Assembly (NCBI GenBank): GCA_023091735.1
Contig: JALKBU010001245.1
Span: 1 to 13,891, forward strand
Origin: Trichomonas tenax
Lineage: Eukaryota > Parabasalia > Trichomonadida > Trichomonadidae
Direction: 5' to 3'
Length of the DNA stretch: 13,891 nucleotides
Shown here: piece by piece, positions 1 through 7,309 of the stretch
Layout: every line of letters starts with the position of its first letter
Numbering within the stretch: the first letter of the stretch is position 1
Notes under the pieces: model-generated
Told to the model about the DNA's origin: nothing
Databases searched by the model: none
Seen by the model: the letters and a program-made list of their open reading frames with translations, nothing else
Position numbers and translations under genes: made by a program

Positions 1-527
1 TACAAAGATATTTATAACACTTTTTATAAAGGTGACAATTTGCCCGCGCAAAAAGTGACAGTTTATTCATGAAAAGTGACTTTAAGGTTCTCTGCCACTT
101 TTTGATGTTCACTTTTGTCCTAGACTCAATTTTAGAGATTTTTTTTTTCAAAGCCAGTTTAAGGCTGATTCCTTTTTTGTTCATATGGCGAGTAAAGAAA
201 TTATACAAACATAATAAATTTATAATCAAAACATATCATTCACGGTACATTTTTCAATTTCAAATTCTGAGTTTTCTTTCAAAAGCTTTTTCTCGATCCC
301 AAACCTTGCTATTTTTATAGATGCTCTGAAGCATATGACATATCTAAACGTAGAAAACTACAAAACAAAACACATAAAGAGCGTTCTATCGTTGTTTCGA
401 ATTAAAGCAATTTTTGTACTCTAAAACATAGTTTTCAAATCAAAAAACGAAAGACAATTATGTAAATCTCAATGACCAACTTCAAAATCAATTGATCTCT
501 GTCACTTTTATATTTGTTTAATTCTAT
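1..527. other. Gene-poor A+T-rich spacer left of the transposon
   Basis: I see no convincing gene here. An open frame of 83 codons (69-320, +) encodes a Phe/Leu/Ile-rich product with no recognisable motif and is probably noncoding. It does begin with an ATG placed 8 bases after a GTGACA word, the same spacing as at the tetraspanin gene, so I do not dismiss it entirely. The word AAAAGTGAC occurs at 51-59 and 72-80 and, reversed, at 501-509. Before the transposon inserted, this stretch would have been the upstream flank of the PP1 gene. Confidence 0.5.
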
Positions 528-534
528 CACTACT
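528..534. repeat. Left copy of flanking direct repeat (putative target-site duplication)
   Basis: The 7-mer CACTACT directly precedes the left inverted repeat. An identical 7-mer at 1474-1480 directly follows the right one. A short direct repeat just outside the inverted repeats is the expected insertion footprint of a cut-and-paste DNA transposon. A true duplication of 8 or 9 bp that has since diverged at its edges cannot be excluded. Confidence 0.65.
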
Positions 535-584
535 GTTTTGATTGTCAATGAGTCACCTTGTAAAGTGTCAGATTATCAGATTTT
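535..584 (+). repeat. Left terminal inverted repeat
   Basis: Bases 544-584 match the reverse complement of 1425-1465 at 37 of 41 positions without gaps. The four differences are at repeat positions 11, 14, 28 and 32. The repeat starts with GTCAATGAG and ends with CAGATTTT. Weaker similarity (TTTTG plus four bases) carries it out to 536, next to the putative target duplication. Confidence 0.8.
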
Positions 585-680
585 GAAAAAGGTGACATTC
601 GATGTAAAGTGAAAATGTCAAAAAATTAATAAAGGGGGAATATCTATTTTAATTTGATGTGACATTAAAAAGGAGATTTC

Positions 681-755
681 GTGCTTTTTTGCTGCTATGT
701 GCAACTACACCACACATTGTAGCTGCACGCAGCAGCAAAAATGGACGAAAAGCAC
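681..755. repeat. Type-A palindrome, copy 1
   Basis: The arms 686-709 and 718-741 pair at about 21 of 24 positions, one of the rest being a G-T wobble. Outer arms GTGCTTTT (681-688) and AAAAGCAC (748-755) extend the stem around a small internal loop. Its reverse complement resembles 1228-1290, so this copy and the last one also form a larger inverted pair inside the transposon. Confidence 0.75.
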
Positions 756-795
756 TTATGAAAAAGTATTGTATTGAAATAATTATCGACGCAAG

Positions 796-916
796 CCGAT
801 GTTTTTACTTTTTTAGCTGGTGAAACCTTAGGACCACACAGATTCAAGACACTCACCAGCTAAAAGAGGCCAAAAAGGCTTCATCCTCGATTATAATAAT
901 AAGCAAAAAAACATCG
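796..916. repeat. Type-B palindrome, copy 1
   Basis: A perfect 13-bp inverted repeat has arms 811-823 (TTTTAGCTGGTGA) and 853-865. Outside it, CCGATGTTTTT (796-806) pairs with AAAAAACATCG (906-916), giving a two-level nested palindrome. The sequence TTAGCTGGTGAAA recurs in the second type-B copy at 1036-1126. Confidence 0.75.
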
Positions 917-920
917 TGCC

Positions 921-993
921 ATTCGTCCATTTTTGTTGATGTGAACAACCTTATTGTATATAGTGGTTGCACATAACAGCAAAAATGAATGAA
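921..993. repeat. Type-A palindrome, copy 2
   Basis: This is a diverged copy of the 681-755 unit in the opposite orientation. The stem words GTCCATTTTTG and GGTTGCACATAACAGCAAAAA are recognisable, and the arms (about 930-950 and 965-985) still pair imperfectly. It is followed by AAAAGCACG, as at the edge of copy 1. Confidence 0.65.
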
Positions 994-1035
994 AAGCACG
1001 CTTTTTTATTTCGAATTATATATCGAGAACAAAAT

Positions 1036-1126
1036 CATGTTTTTTTTTTTTGATTCTTTAGCTGGTGAAAGTCTTAGACACATGAAGTTCTAAGGCTTTA
1101 CTAACTAAAGAAGCAAAAAAACATCG
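1036..1126. repeat. Type-B palindrome, copy 2
   Basis: A long hairpin has arms of about 24-25 bases (1054-1078 and 1089-1112), mostly paired, with a 10-base loop. It is extended by a T-tract (1040-1051) facing GCAAAAAAACATC (1113-1125). TTAGCTGGTGAAA followed by CTTAG is shared with copy 1, and the right flank GCAAAAAAACATCG is identical to 903-916. Confidence 0.7.
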
Positions 1127-1164
1127 GTATGCACCGAGATAACTTCGATTCACAAAAATATTTT

Positions 1165-1229
1165 GCTTTTTGTCCATCTTTGATACTGTGTGCAACTATC
1201 ACGTGTGTGGTAGATGCTGGACGAAAAGC
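1165..1229. repeat. Type-A palindrome, copy 3
   Basis: The arms GCTTTTTGTCCA (1165-1176) and TGGACGAAAAGC (1218-1229) pair at 11 of 12 positions, and further partial pairing continues inside (CATCT/AGATG). The GTCCA and GTGCAACTA words place it in the type-A family. Confidence 0.65.
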
Positions 1230-1271
1230 TGCTGTGTGCAGCCACAGAGTATGGTGTAGTTGCACATAGCA
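1230..1271. repeat. Type-A palindrome, copy 4 (core hairpin)
   Basis: The arms 1230-1242 (TGCTGTGTGCAGC) and 1259-1271 (GTTGCACATAGCA) pair at 11 of 13 positions. The unit abuts copy 3. Together with the sequence up to about 1290 it closely resembles the reverse complement of copy 1, sharing GGTGTAGTTGCACATAGCA. Confidence 0.6.
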
Positions 1272-1424
1272 ACAAAAATAGACGAATAGCATGCTTTTTA
1301 ATTCAAATTTAAATACTCACCCCTCTAATTTCTAATATGACGCATATGCTTTTATTTGGCAAATATTATTTTACTTGTCAAAATGAATTTATTTTAATCG
1401 TTTTTTTACTATTTTTCAATACCA

Positions 1425-1473
1425 AAAATCTGACAATTTGACACTTTACAAAGTAACTCATTGACATGCAAAA
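1425..1473 (-). repeat. Right terminal inverted repeat
   Basis: This is the reverse complement of the left end; 1425-1465 matches 544-584 at 37 of 41 positions. An ATG at 1466, in frame with the downstream phosphatase gene, lies in this terminal repeat. A longer N-terminus for that gene would therefore be partly transposon-derived. Confidence 0.8.
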
Positions 1474-1480
1474 CACTACT
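1474..1480. repeat. Right copy of flanking direct repeat
   Basis: CACTACT is identical to 528-534 and immediately follows the right inverted repeat. It forms the second half of the presumed target-site duplication. Confidence 0.65.
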
Positions 1481-1549
1481 AAATCAGGAGGAAATTGTTT
1501 TCACATCAAAAAACAGAATTATTTTTGCCGTTTTTTTTTTAAAAAAATA

Positions 1550-2509
1550 ATGGAGAAGAACAACGATTTTCTTGATAGAATCATCAAATATCTCTGGGAT
1601 AACAAAGACTGCGACAACACGTACGTTCAGTTAGATTTGGAGGATCTCCACAAGCTTTGTAACATGGCGATTCCGATTCTTCAGAAAGATCCGACTCTCC
1701 TGAGAATAAATGCTCCGCTTTCGGTCTGCGGCGATGTGCATGGACAGTTCTCGGATTTGATGAAGTTCTTGCAGCTCGGCGGCGATGTTTCAAATACAAC
1801 ATATTTATTCATGGGAGATTACGTTGATAGAGGAATTAACTCTGTCGCGACATTCACAATGCTCCTTTGTCTGAAGTGCAAGTATCCAAATAGCATCTTC
1901 TTGCTTAGAGGAAATCATGAAACACCAGATATTTCATCTCTTTATGGTTTCAAGGATGAGTGCGATCAGTACTTCCCTAACACAGACATCTGGCAGCAAT
2001 TCAATGATGTTTTCGCTTATTTACCAATAGCAGCGATTATTTCAGAAAGAATTTTCTGTGTTCACGGCGGTTTGTCAAAGGATATCAACAAACTCAGCGA
2101 CATCGAGAAATTACAGCGTCCTCTTGAGGTCCCTGAGTCCGGCCCACTCGCTGACTTGCTTTGGGCCGATCCGAAAAACGATACTCAGGGATTCCAGGAA
2201 AGCGACAGAGGAACTTCATACACATTTGGCCCTGATGTCGCAAACAACTTCCTCGAAGAAAACGACTTCGATTTAATCTGCAGAGCTCACCAAGTCGTTA
2301 ATGATGGTTTTGAGTTCCCATTCTATCCTAAGCAGTCCGTTGTGACTGTATTTAGTGCACCAAATTATTGCAACGAGTTTGGAAATAAGGGTGCGATGTT
2401 AATAATCGATGAAAACTTGACTTGCTCTTTCAAATTTGTAGACCCTCCAGCAGATACAATGTCGCCAGATGAATTACGGCCAGTAACACCAGCTTGCAGA
2501 AAGTGTTAA
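1550..2509 (+). CDS. Serine/threonine protein phosphatase, PP1 type, catalytic subunit
   Basis: The product is a 319-residue metallophosphatase of the PPP family, close to the usual PP1 length (about 325-330). It should dephosphorylate Ser/Thr in cytoplasm or nucleus under the control of regulatory subunits. All family motifs are present: GDVHG (61-65), GDYVDRG (89-95), RGNHE (120-124), HGGL (172-175), RAHQVV (245-250) and SAPNYC (269-274). Predicted metal and catalytic residues are D62, H64, D90, N122, H123, H172 and H247. L290, C292 and F294 match the PP1 pocket for RVxF-motif partners, which favours PP1 over PP2A. The tail RPVTP (310-314) resembles the CDK-phosphorylated RPITP site of animal PP1. 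I chose the ATG at 1550 because homology begins there; an in-frame ATG at 1466 lies inside the upstream transposon and would add 28 unconserved residues. The ATG follows an A-rich leader. PP1-like genes are numerous in trichomonads, so orthology is uncertain. Confidence 0.93.
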   Translation: MEKNNDFLDRIIKYLWDNKDCDNTYVQLDLEDLHKLCNMAIPILQKDPTLLRINAPLSVCGDVHGQFSDLMKFLQLGGDVSNTTYLFMGDYVDRGINSVATFTMLLCLKCKYPNSIFLLRGNHETPDISSLYGFKDECDQYFPNTDIWQQFNDVFAYLPIAAIISERIFCVHGGLSKDINKLSDIEKLQRPLEVPESGPLADLLWADPKNDTQGFQESDRGTSYTFGPDVANNFLEENDFDLICRAHQVVNDGFEFPFYPKQSVVTVFSAPNYCNEFGNKGAMLIIDENLTCSFKFVDPPADTMSPDELRPVTPACRKC

Positions 2510-2677
2510 TTTATTTTTTTATCTGTTTGATCAGCTGGTTTGATATTTAACCATTTCTTTTAAATAGGCATATTTGTTTAATTTTATCCAAACATTAAAT
2601 CACTTAACGTAATTCATTTTTCGCCTTAAAATTGTGACAAATTGAGTGGATTTTGTCAAAGAATTGAGAACTTTTGC

Positions 2678-2719
2678 CGACCATCGTCAATTTGCTATCG
2701 TCCTTCGTCAATTTGCCAG
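2678..2719. repeat. Two-copy 21-base tandem repeat
   Basis: 2678-2698 and 2699-2719 are adjacent related 21-mers that share the core TCGTCAATTTGC. They differ at several positions, so this is an old local duplication. Confidence 0.5.
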
Positions 2720-2882
2720 AATGCGGATCCAATACCTGCATATGATAGTAAATATGTATGCACAAAATTAGACCTCGTTGTGAATCAAAAATTTTGTCGA
2801 AAATTTAAAAACTCAATATTCAGCCTTGATTTCAAGATGATAGGCATAAAATAGCATAATAAAGCCGTACGCACAATAATAG

Positions 2883-2903
2883 TTTCTGATTTTTAATCAG
2901 AAA
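2883..2903. repeat. Small perfect hairpin
   Basis: The arms TTTCTGATT (2883-2891) and AATCAGAAA (2895-2903) are perfectly complementary around a TTT loop. The position, about 370 bases after the PP1 stop, gives no clear function. Confidence 0.45.
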
Positions 2904-3111
2904 GCTTACAATTTTCAAAAAATTGCCTTTTCATATGGTAACTACTTCTTTATGGATTCGAAAGGATAAAATTCTTCGCTCAGGTACCATGTAGCATTGA
3001 GACATCCACTATTTTTATCATTCCGTTCGATATTTAATGGCAATCTTTTATTTTTCTTATTTTCAACATCAAAATACAAACGTTATGCTATCCAAGGCGC
3101 GAATACATGTA

Positions 3112-3130
3112 TGTGATTACATTAATCACA
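3112..3130. repeat. Small perfect hairpin
   Basis: The arms TGTGATTA (3112-3119) and TAATCACA (3123-3130) surround the loop CAT. It could be a dyad protein-binding site or chance; nothing nearby decides. Confidence 0.4.
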
Positions 3131-3336
3131 AAGAAAATGCACCATGAACTTTCAGCTCGAAAATTTGCAAGATATGAAAGCGCTAACACCAAATAATACA
3201 TCAACAAATACTTTAAATCACTATGCAAGGCTTTTGAGCCTTATGGGGCCCCTCTAGTTAGTTATAAACATTTCACTAAACTATCAAAATGTTAAACTTA
3301 GGCACAAACGAGCTATTTCTTTTAAAATTTACTTTT

Positions 3337-3630
3337 TTATGTCTTCCAAAAAAAATATAAAAATATAAATTTCAAAAATATATATTTTTTAATTAGGTCT
3401 ATACCAAGCATACACGGTGGCATGTAATCTGTTCCGGAACCTGTGAGACTAGTATTGCCCCTAACGTTATGTGAGTGATTTCCTGCTTCGTCTATGTTCA
3501 AACTTGTCTTATACTCTCTGGGATCGCATGAAATATCAAATCGCGAAATTGTCTGTTTACTGCCACTATCGCAGCTGAAATAACCTCTGTTACTTATTTT
3601 CAATAATACTCTATATTTATTAATCAAATC
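3337..3630 (-). pseudogene. Coding relic resembling the C-terminus of a phage-tail-collar-type protein
   Basis: An open minus-strand frame between a TGA at 3631-3633 and its own stop has no usable ATG near its start. It encodes about 97 residues. The first ten or so and the last fifteen are A+T-driven filler, but the middle (3385-3597) reads as protein, with Cys, Asp, Gly and charged residues in balanced use. It contains AGNHSHNV followed by GSGTDYMPP and a short hydrophobic end finishing in LIKKY. As I remember the families, His-rich NHSH runs followed by a Gly-rich stretch and a terminal MPP-aromatic segment are typical of phage tail-collar and microcystin-dependent-like proteins. That makes this a likely fragment of a horizontally acquired or virus-like gene, but the assignment rests on short motifs. 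No N-terminal half was found upstream. Confidence 0.35.
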
Positions 3631-3765
3631 TCATGTATACACTGCTTATAATAGAATGTGTTAGCCATTGAAATGCTGCTTTGTATATCAGAATGTAAAT
3701 ATTGTAATAATATAGAATATCTTAATAATTTAAAATACAAACAAAATAAATATTAAAATACAAAG

Positions 3766-5097
3766 TTATAACCTATTTTCTCCCCATCTCTTGTAAACGA
3801 GTCTCTTATTTGTAACAGTTCCATGATTCTTAGGACGCTTTGGAGAAGGAAGTTGTGTTTTTGGAGGATTGAAAGGAATTTGGAGCTTCGAAACGCGAAA
3901 ATTGAGCTGCATTCCATTGACTGGAGCAGGTTTGTGATCCATTGGAATAGGTTGATCGTTCGGAATGTTCCATTTTGTGACCAATCTCTTTTGTTTTGGT
4001 TCTCTCAGTGGCGATTCGTGTCTTTTTTCTTTCTTCTTCGTGAGTGTCGGCAACAAGATGTCATCCTTGAGCACAGGAAGCTTCTTCTCCTCTCTAGGAC
4101 TGTGATGTGGTGTAACTGGCTGTGTCTGAGGCTGTGGAGGCAACTGAGCGTGTAGAGGCGGTTCCGGTTTGAGCGAAGGCATCGGCAGCACAACTGGAGT
4201 TGAGTTTGCCCATTCATATTGATAATCATAAACATAACCCATTCTATTAAATAAATTCCTGAACAGTTCACGAAGAGCTGCGTAGTCGGGATCATCAGCG
4301 AACTTCATTTCCCTGATTTTCTTGAAATAAGTTACAAATTCTTCAGGAAAGCCCTGACAGAGGTCCTCTGGACTCGTCTCTAGCTTTACTTTGAGGATCT
4401 TTTCGTATTTCTGCTTTGTTGTTCGCGCAGGAAGTCCCTGCCACGGCAGTGCACCGCGAAGAAAATACAACCAGACGTAACCGAGCGATTCCAAGTCATC
4501 ACGTCTTGATTGTTCGCATCCCTTCATTGCGTTGATCGAAGCGTATCTTGCAGTTCCTGTCAATGCCTTGTTTTCGACGTATGGAATATGAAGTTTTGTT
4601 GTAGGGTCGCGATATTTCTTCGAAAGGCCGAAATCTATAACATACACCTGGTTCGAGTGTTGCCCAGTTCCCATGATGAAGTTGTCTGGCTTTATATCTC
4701 TGTGAATGAAATTCTTTTCGTGGACGTACTGAATGGACGTCAGCATCTGGTCAGCGAGCATCAGCACCGTCTTCAGGTTGAATCTACCCGGTCCAGCAAC
4801 AAAGATATCCTCCAGGGACAAACCTAGCAAATCCATTACAAGAACATTGTAATTTTGCTCTTTTCCGTAGTAGAAAATCTCAGGGACGTTGTTGCCGCCC
4901 GCGAAGATGTTGTATATCCTGTATTCGATCTCCAATTGCGGCGATTTTGTCTTATGCGGCTCTAATTTAATCGCAACTTTTTTCCTGTTGCGTGAATCTT
5001 CGCCAGCGTAGATCTCTCCGAAGCTGCCGCCGCCAATGTGCCTCAGCAACCTATAAAAATTGCCCACGACTATCCCAATAGGCTGCTGTCGCTCCAT
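3766..5097 (-). CDS. Casein kinase 1 family protein kinase
   Basis: The product is a 443-residue Ser/Thr kinase with a CK1-type catalytic domain (about 13-295) and a basic, proline-rich tail. The domain shows the Gly loop [10 protein letters not shown] (21-30), VAIK with K44, the helix-C Glu E57 in [11 protein letters not shown]88 as gatekeeper, HRDIKPDN (132-139, catalytic D134) and DFG (155-157). It also has the CK1 hallmark [10 protein letters not shown] (180-189) followed by [12 protein letters not shown], and LPWQGL (218-223). CK1 lacks the APE motif of other kinases, as here. The tail (296-443) holds S/T-P sites at T329, S333, S362 and S418 and basic clusters (354-360, 368-371) that could be phosphorylated or direct nuclear entry; that is inference. 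The start is firm, because an in-frame TAA immediately precedes the ATG. CATCGTTACTCA lies in the leader, just before an A-rich stretch. Confidence 0.95.
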   Translation of the reverse strand: MERQQPIGIVVGNFYRLLRHIGGGSFGEIYAGEDSRNRKKVAIKLEPHKTKSPQLEIEYRIYNIFAGGNNVPEIFYYGKEQNYNVLVMDLLGLSLEDIFVAGPGRFNLKTVLMLADQMLTSIQYVHEKNFIHRDIKPDNFIMGTGQHSNQVYVIDFGLSKKYRDPTTKLHIPYVENKALTGTARYASINAMKGCEQSRRDDLESLGYVWLYFLRGALPWQGLPARTTKQKYEKILKVKLETSPEDLCQGFPEEFVTYFKKIREMKFADDPDYAALRELFRNLFNRMGYVYDYQYEWANSTPVVLPMPSLKPEPPLHAQLPPQPQTQPVTPHHSPREEKKLPVLKDDILLPTLTKKKEKRHESPLREPKQKRLVTKWNIPNDQPIPMDHKPAPVNGMQLNFRVSKLQIPFNPPKTQLPSPKRPKNHGTVTNKRLVYKRWGENRL

Positions 5098-5935
5098 TTA
5101 TTTTTTTGAGTAACGATGAATTTATTTTTTTGCGATTTTTGGATTTCTTTCATATAGCTAAATCTGTTGTTTAATTATTTTGTAAAAATTGGACGATTAT
5201 TTCTCAATCAAAATTTTGTAAATAGATTTTGAAAAGTGACAAATTTAGAGTTAAAATTATTTTAAACATGATATCTACTCCTGATGTAATATCGAAATAA
5301 TCGGTTATTTTTGAATTTTGGGACTTATCAATTTTCGTTATAAAGAGAAGTGTATCAACTCTGGGTGTCAGAACCAGATCAAACATGTATGGGCAAATAT
5401 AACTCTTGTGTGATGTCATACATAGTTGTAGTGTTAAACATATATAATATTGTTTCATATTGTTCATTAACAATTTGATATCAGCTTATTATTGAGTAAA
5501 TAGCAATATTTATTATAAATATATCACATGCCAACAACATAGTAACATATTACAAATAATACAAGCTCCTAATTGAATAATTGTTCAGTATCTTAATTTA
5601 TAAATACACGAAATCATTGCGGAGACGACAATATGCATAGACGCATGCACATATTACATGTTTTTAATGTGATACACCAACTTATACTCATAGCCTCCCA
5701 ATGAATTTGCTGAAATTATTGATTAATAGAAATAACGTGTTCAAAATAAAAACGATGGAAAAATAATTCGCATCATATATACTATTTTATTAATGTAAAC
5801 AGTGTCAAATAAATTGTGAAAAAACGTGACTTTTAACCTTATCCACTTTTTAAAATATGGTTTATTATAACATTTACATAATGATAATGCTAATTTTGCC
5901 AATTTTGGTCGCTAAAAACTAAATTTGAGAGTTAA

Positions 5936-6088
5936 AACACTTCTTACAAAAACTGTTTAAAGAGAAGTGGGGCGCAGAAAAGTTTTAAGCTAGAAAGCCA
6001 TATTGATATGGTATACTATATAGGTCCTGCTGATGCTATAGCCGAGAGGGATCTTGAAAATAACAAGTCTATGATACACAAAATTTGA
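5936..6088 (+). pseudogene. Possible decayed N-terminal fragment of an ankyrin-type protein
   Basis: The stretch is open between an in-frame TAA (5933-5935) and TGA (6086-6088), with less A+T bias than its surroundings. It reads GPADAIAERDLENNKSMIHKI near its end, the kind of charged helical segment found at the start of trichomonad ankyrin-family proteins. After the stop, the same frame continues with ELYYEKCCLNDLMELV. No intact start or ankyrin repeat is present. This is a weak call based on composition and general resemblance. Confidence 0.2.
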
Positions 6089-6455
6089 GAGCTTTACTAC
6101 GAAAAGTGCTGCTTGAATGATTTAATGGAGCTTGTGGCGATTTTGGGATAGACACGATTTTAAAACTTGTGGTGAAGATACCTTAATTAAAATTCATAAC
6201 AATAATTAATAAACTAAAAAATTATGACTATAATCAATTAGTTTATGATGCTGCTAATATATTATTGTAATTATACTGACTTACTGCTTTCATTTGATAA
6301 CCATTGGTGAATAAAAGGAATATCCTGTAGTTAAAGATGGTTTTTAGAGATATTTTCGAATCCAAAAAATATAAACATAGGGATCTGAGCGAATAATTGA
6401 AACTATGAATAGCTTAGAGCCCCCATAACTTATTTGTTGAGTAAACTGATTCTGC

Positions 6456-6479
6456 TGACTTCATCCCTAGGAGAAGTCA
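6456..6479. repeat. Imperfect hairpin
   Basis: The arms TGACTTC (6456-6462) and GAAGTCA (6473-6479) are perfect, and an inner TCC/GGA pair extends the stem past one bulged A. The function is unknown. Confidence 0.4.
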
Positions 6480-6553
6480 TTGAATAAAATACATATCAAC
6501 GAAAAACTAAATTTTTCAAAATTTGTTTAAAAAATCCTTTCTGGCCTGAAAAA

Positions 6554-6580
6554 GCATGATTTATAAATTTTAAATCATGC
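6554..6580. repeat. Perfect 10-bp hairpin
   Basis: The arms GCATGATTTA (6554-6563) and TAAATCATGC (6571-6580) are fully complementary around a 7-base loop. It lies in the long spacer, away from any gene, and resembles neither palindrome type of the transposon. Confidence 0.5.
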
Positions 6581-7291
6581 AAGATGAACAACTTTAATGG
6601 AAAATCATAAATATCACAGGAAATCTGGGTTTAGAAGGAAATCGTGAGAATTGAAAATTTCCAAAAATTAAGAAAATTCAATCGATTTTAAGTCCAATCG
6701 AATCTACATAGGACATAATACATACCCATACTACAAAGTGAGGTAACATACTAAAAGTGGAGTGAAATAAGTTATAAAAATTACCCTTGTCAGAAAATTT
6801 CCTATCTTTTATATCCCACTACTATGTATGTAGATTATATATTTTGTAAAATTTTCTTCCAAAACGTCACTTTTGTCTGGGCCTCTGCTTCTTTATAAAG
6901 GTAAAAAAAGCCAGTTCATGTATCACCAATTTACAGTGTTTGAAGCCTATTCAATGTTAAGCGCATTAAGCTTGATATTGATTTTTTATTGATATCGTGA
7001 TTTTGGTAGGCTTGACAAGTACATCCAACCTAAGTCTGAACGGAGCTATATTTAAGATATGCAATGATATATTTTAAAAAATTTTGCTAATCAATGATGG
7101 ATAAACGATTTCTCTCTGATATATTATGCAAAACAATAAATTCTATATAGTCATAAGATAAATTGTGTCGAAATAGCAATTTTCATTGATGTTAGCGATG
7201 AATTGTGAAAATCCAAAATAATTTAAACAATAAGCTTTCCATACACAACAAAAACTAACGGCATCAAAATCAAAAATTTTCTTCCTAATAT

Positions 7292-7301
7292 AAACGTGAC
7301 A
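7292..7301 (+). promoter_or_regulatory. Start-proximal motif AAACGTGACA of the tetraspanin gene
   Basis: AAACGTGACA ends 8 bases before the ATG at 7310. The same 10-mer, also followed by a short A/T-rich run, precedes the ATG of the HIRA-like gene on the other strand. Trichomonad core promoters are known to lie very close to the start codon, so an initiator or transcription-factor site is plausible. The assignment is inference from these two genes and the distribution of the word in the window. Confidence 0.45.
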
Positions 7302-7309
7302 AAATAAAT

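Larger units (their letters stand above)
535..1473. mobile_element. Non-autonomous DNA transposon (MITE/foldback type)
   Basis: The element of about 940 bp is bounded by inverted repeats (535-584 and 1425-1473) and a 7-bp direct repeat (528-534 and 1474-1480). It has no credible transposase frame; the 63-codon minus-strand frame at 1101-1292 lies across the palindromes and is a by-product of them. The interior is occupied by alternating imperfect palindromes of two kinds. Long inverted ends with a 7-9-bp duplication suggest mobilisation by a Mutator-like or hAT-like transposase, both known from parabasalid genomes, but the superfamily is inference. The right end lies about 75 bp before the likely PP1 start, so the insertion sits in or beside that promoter. 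The alternative, a locally evolved nested inverted repeat, is less likely because end repeats and direct repeat coincide. Confidence 0.75.
2510..3336. other. Spacer without a convincing gene
   Basis: An open frame at 2642-2854 starts with TTG and has no recognisable content. TTTTAAATA (2569-2577) could serve as the PP1 polyadenylation signal, by analogy with the UAAA signal of Trichomonas. The spacer also contains one tandem 21-base duplication and two small perfect hairpins, listed separately. Confidence 0.5.
5098..7291. other. Long A+T-rich spacer between CK1 and tetraspanin genes
   Basis: Over 2 kb contains no intact gene. It holds the CK1 upstream region, AAAAGTGAC or AAACGTGAC words at 5232-5240, 5822-5830 and (reversed) 6866-6874, several hairpins, and a short less A+T-biased stretch around 5936-6170 that may be a decayed coding fragment. 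A minus-strand open frame at 5204-5473 has A+T-driven composition and no recognisable motif, so I do not call it. Confidence 0.5.

Noticed and set aside
1101..1292. 63-codon minus-strand open frame
   Set aside because: It lies across the palindromes of the transposon and its His/Cys-rich text follows from the repeat sequence; no family motif.
2642..2854. 70-codon plus-strand frame
   Set aside because: It starts with TTG, spans a 21-base tandem repeat that creates the repeated RPSSIC text, and has no recognisable content.
1550..5097. Phosphatase and kinase as a functional pair
   Set aside because: They are convergent, over 1.2 kb apart, and both belong to very large trichomonad families, so proximity is weak evidence.
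5204..5473. 89-codon minus-strand frame upstream of CK1
   Set aside because: The composition is what A+T-rich spacer gives, with no domain or motif.
2953..6405. Words TTCGCTCAG and GGATTCGAAA shared between 2953-2992 and the reverse strand near 6350-6400
   Set aside because: The two words are in swapped order and the sequence between does not align, so I cannot claim a dispersed repeat; a TTCGAATCC here also recalls a tRNA T-arm but no cloverleaf surrounds it.
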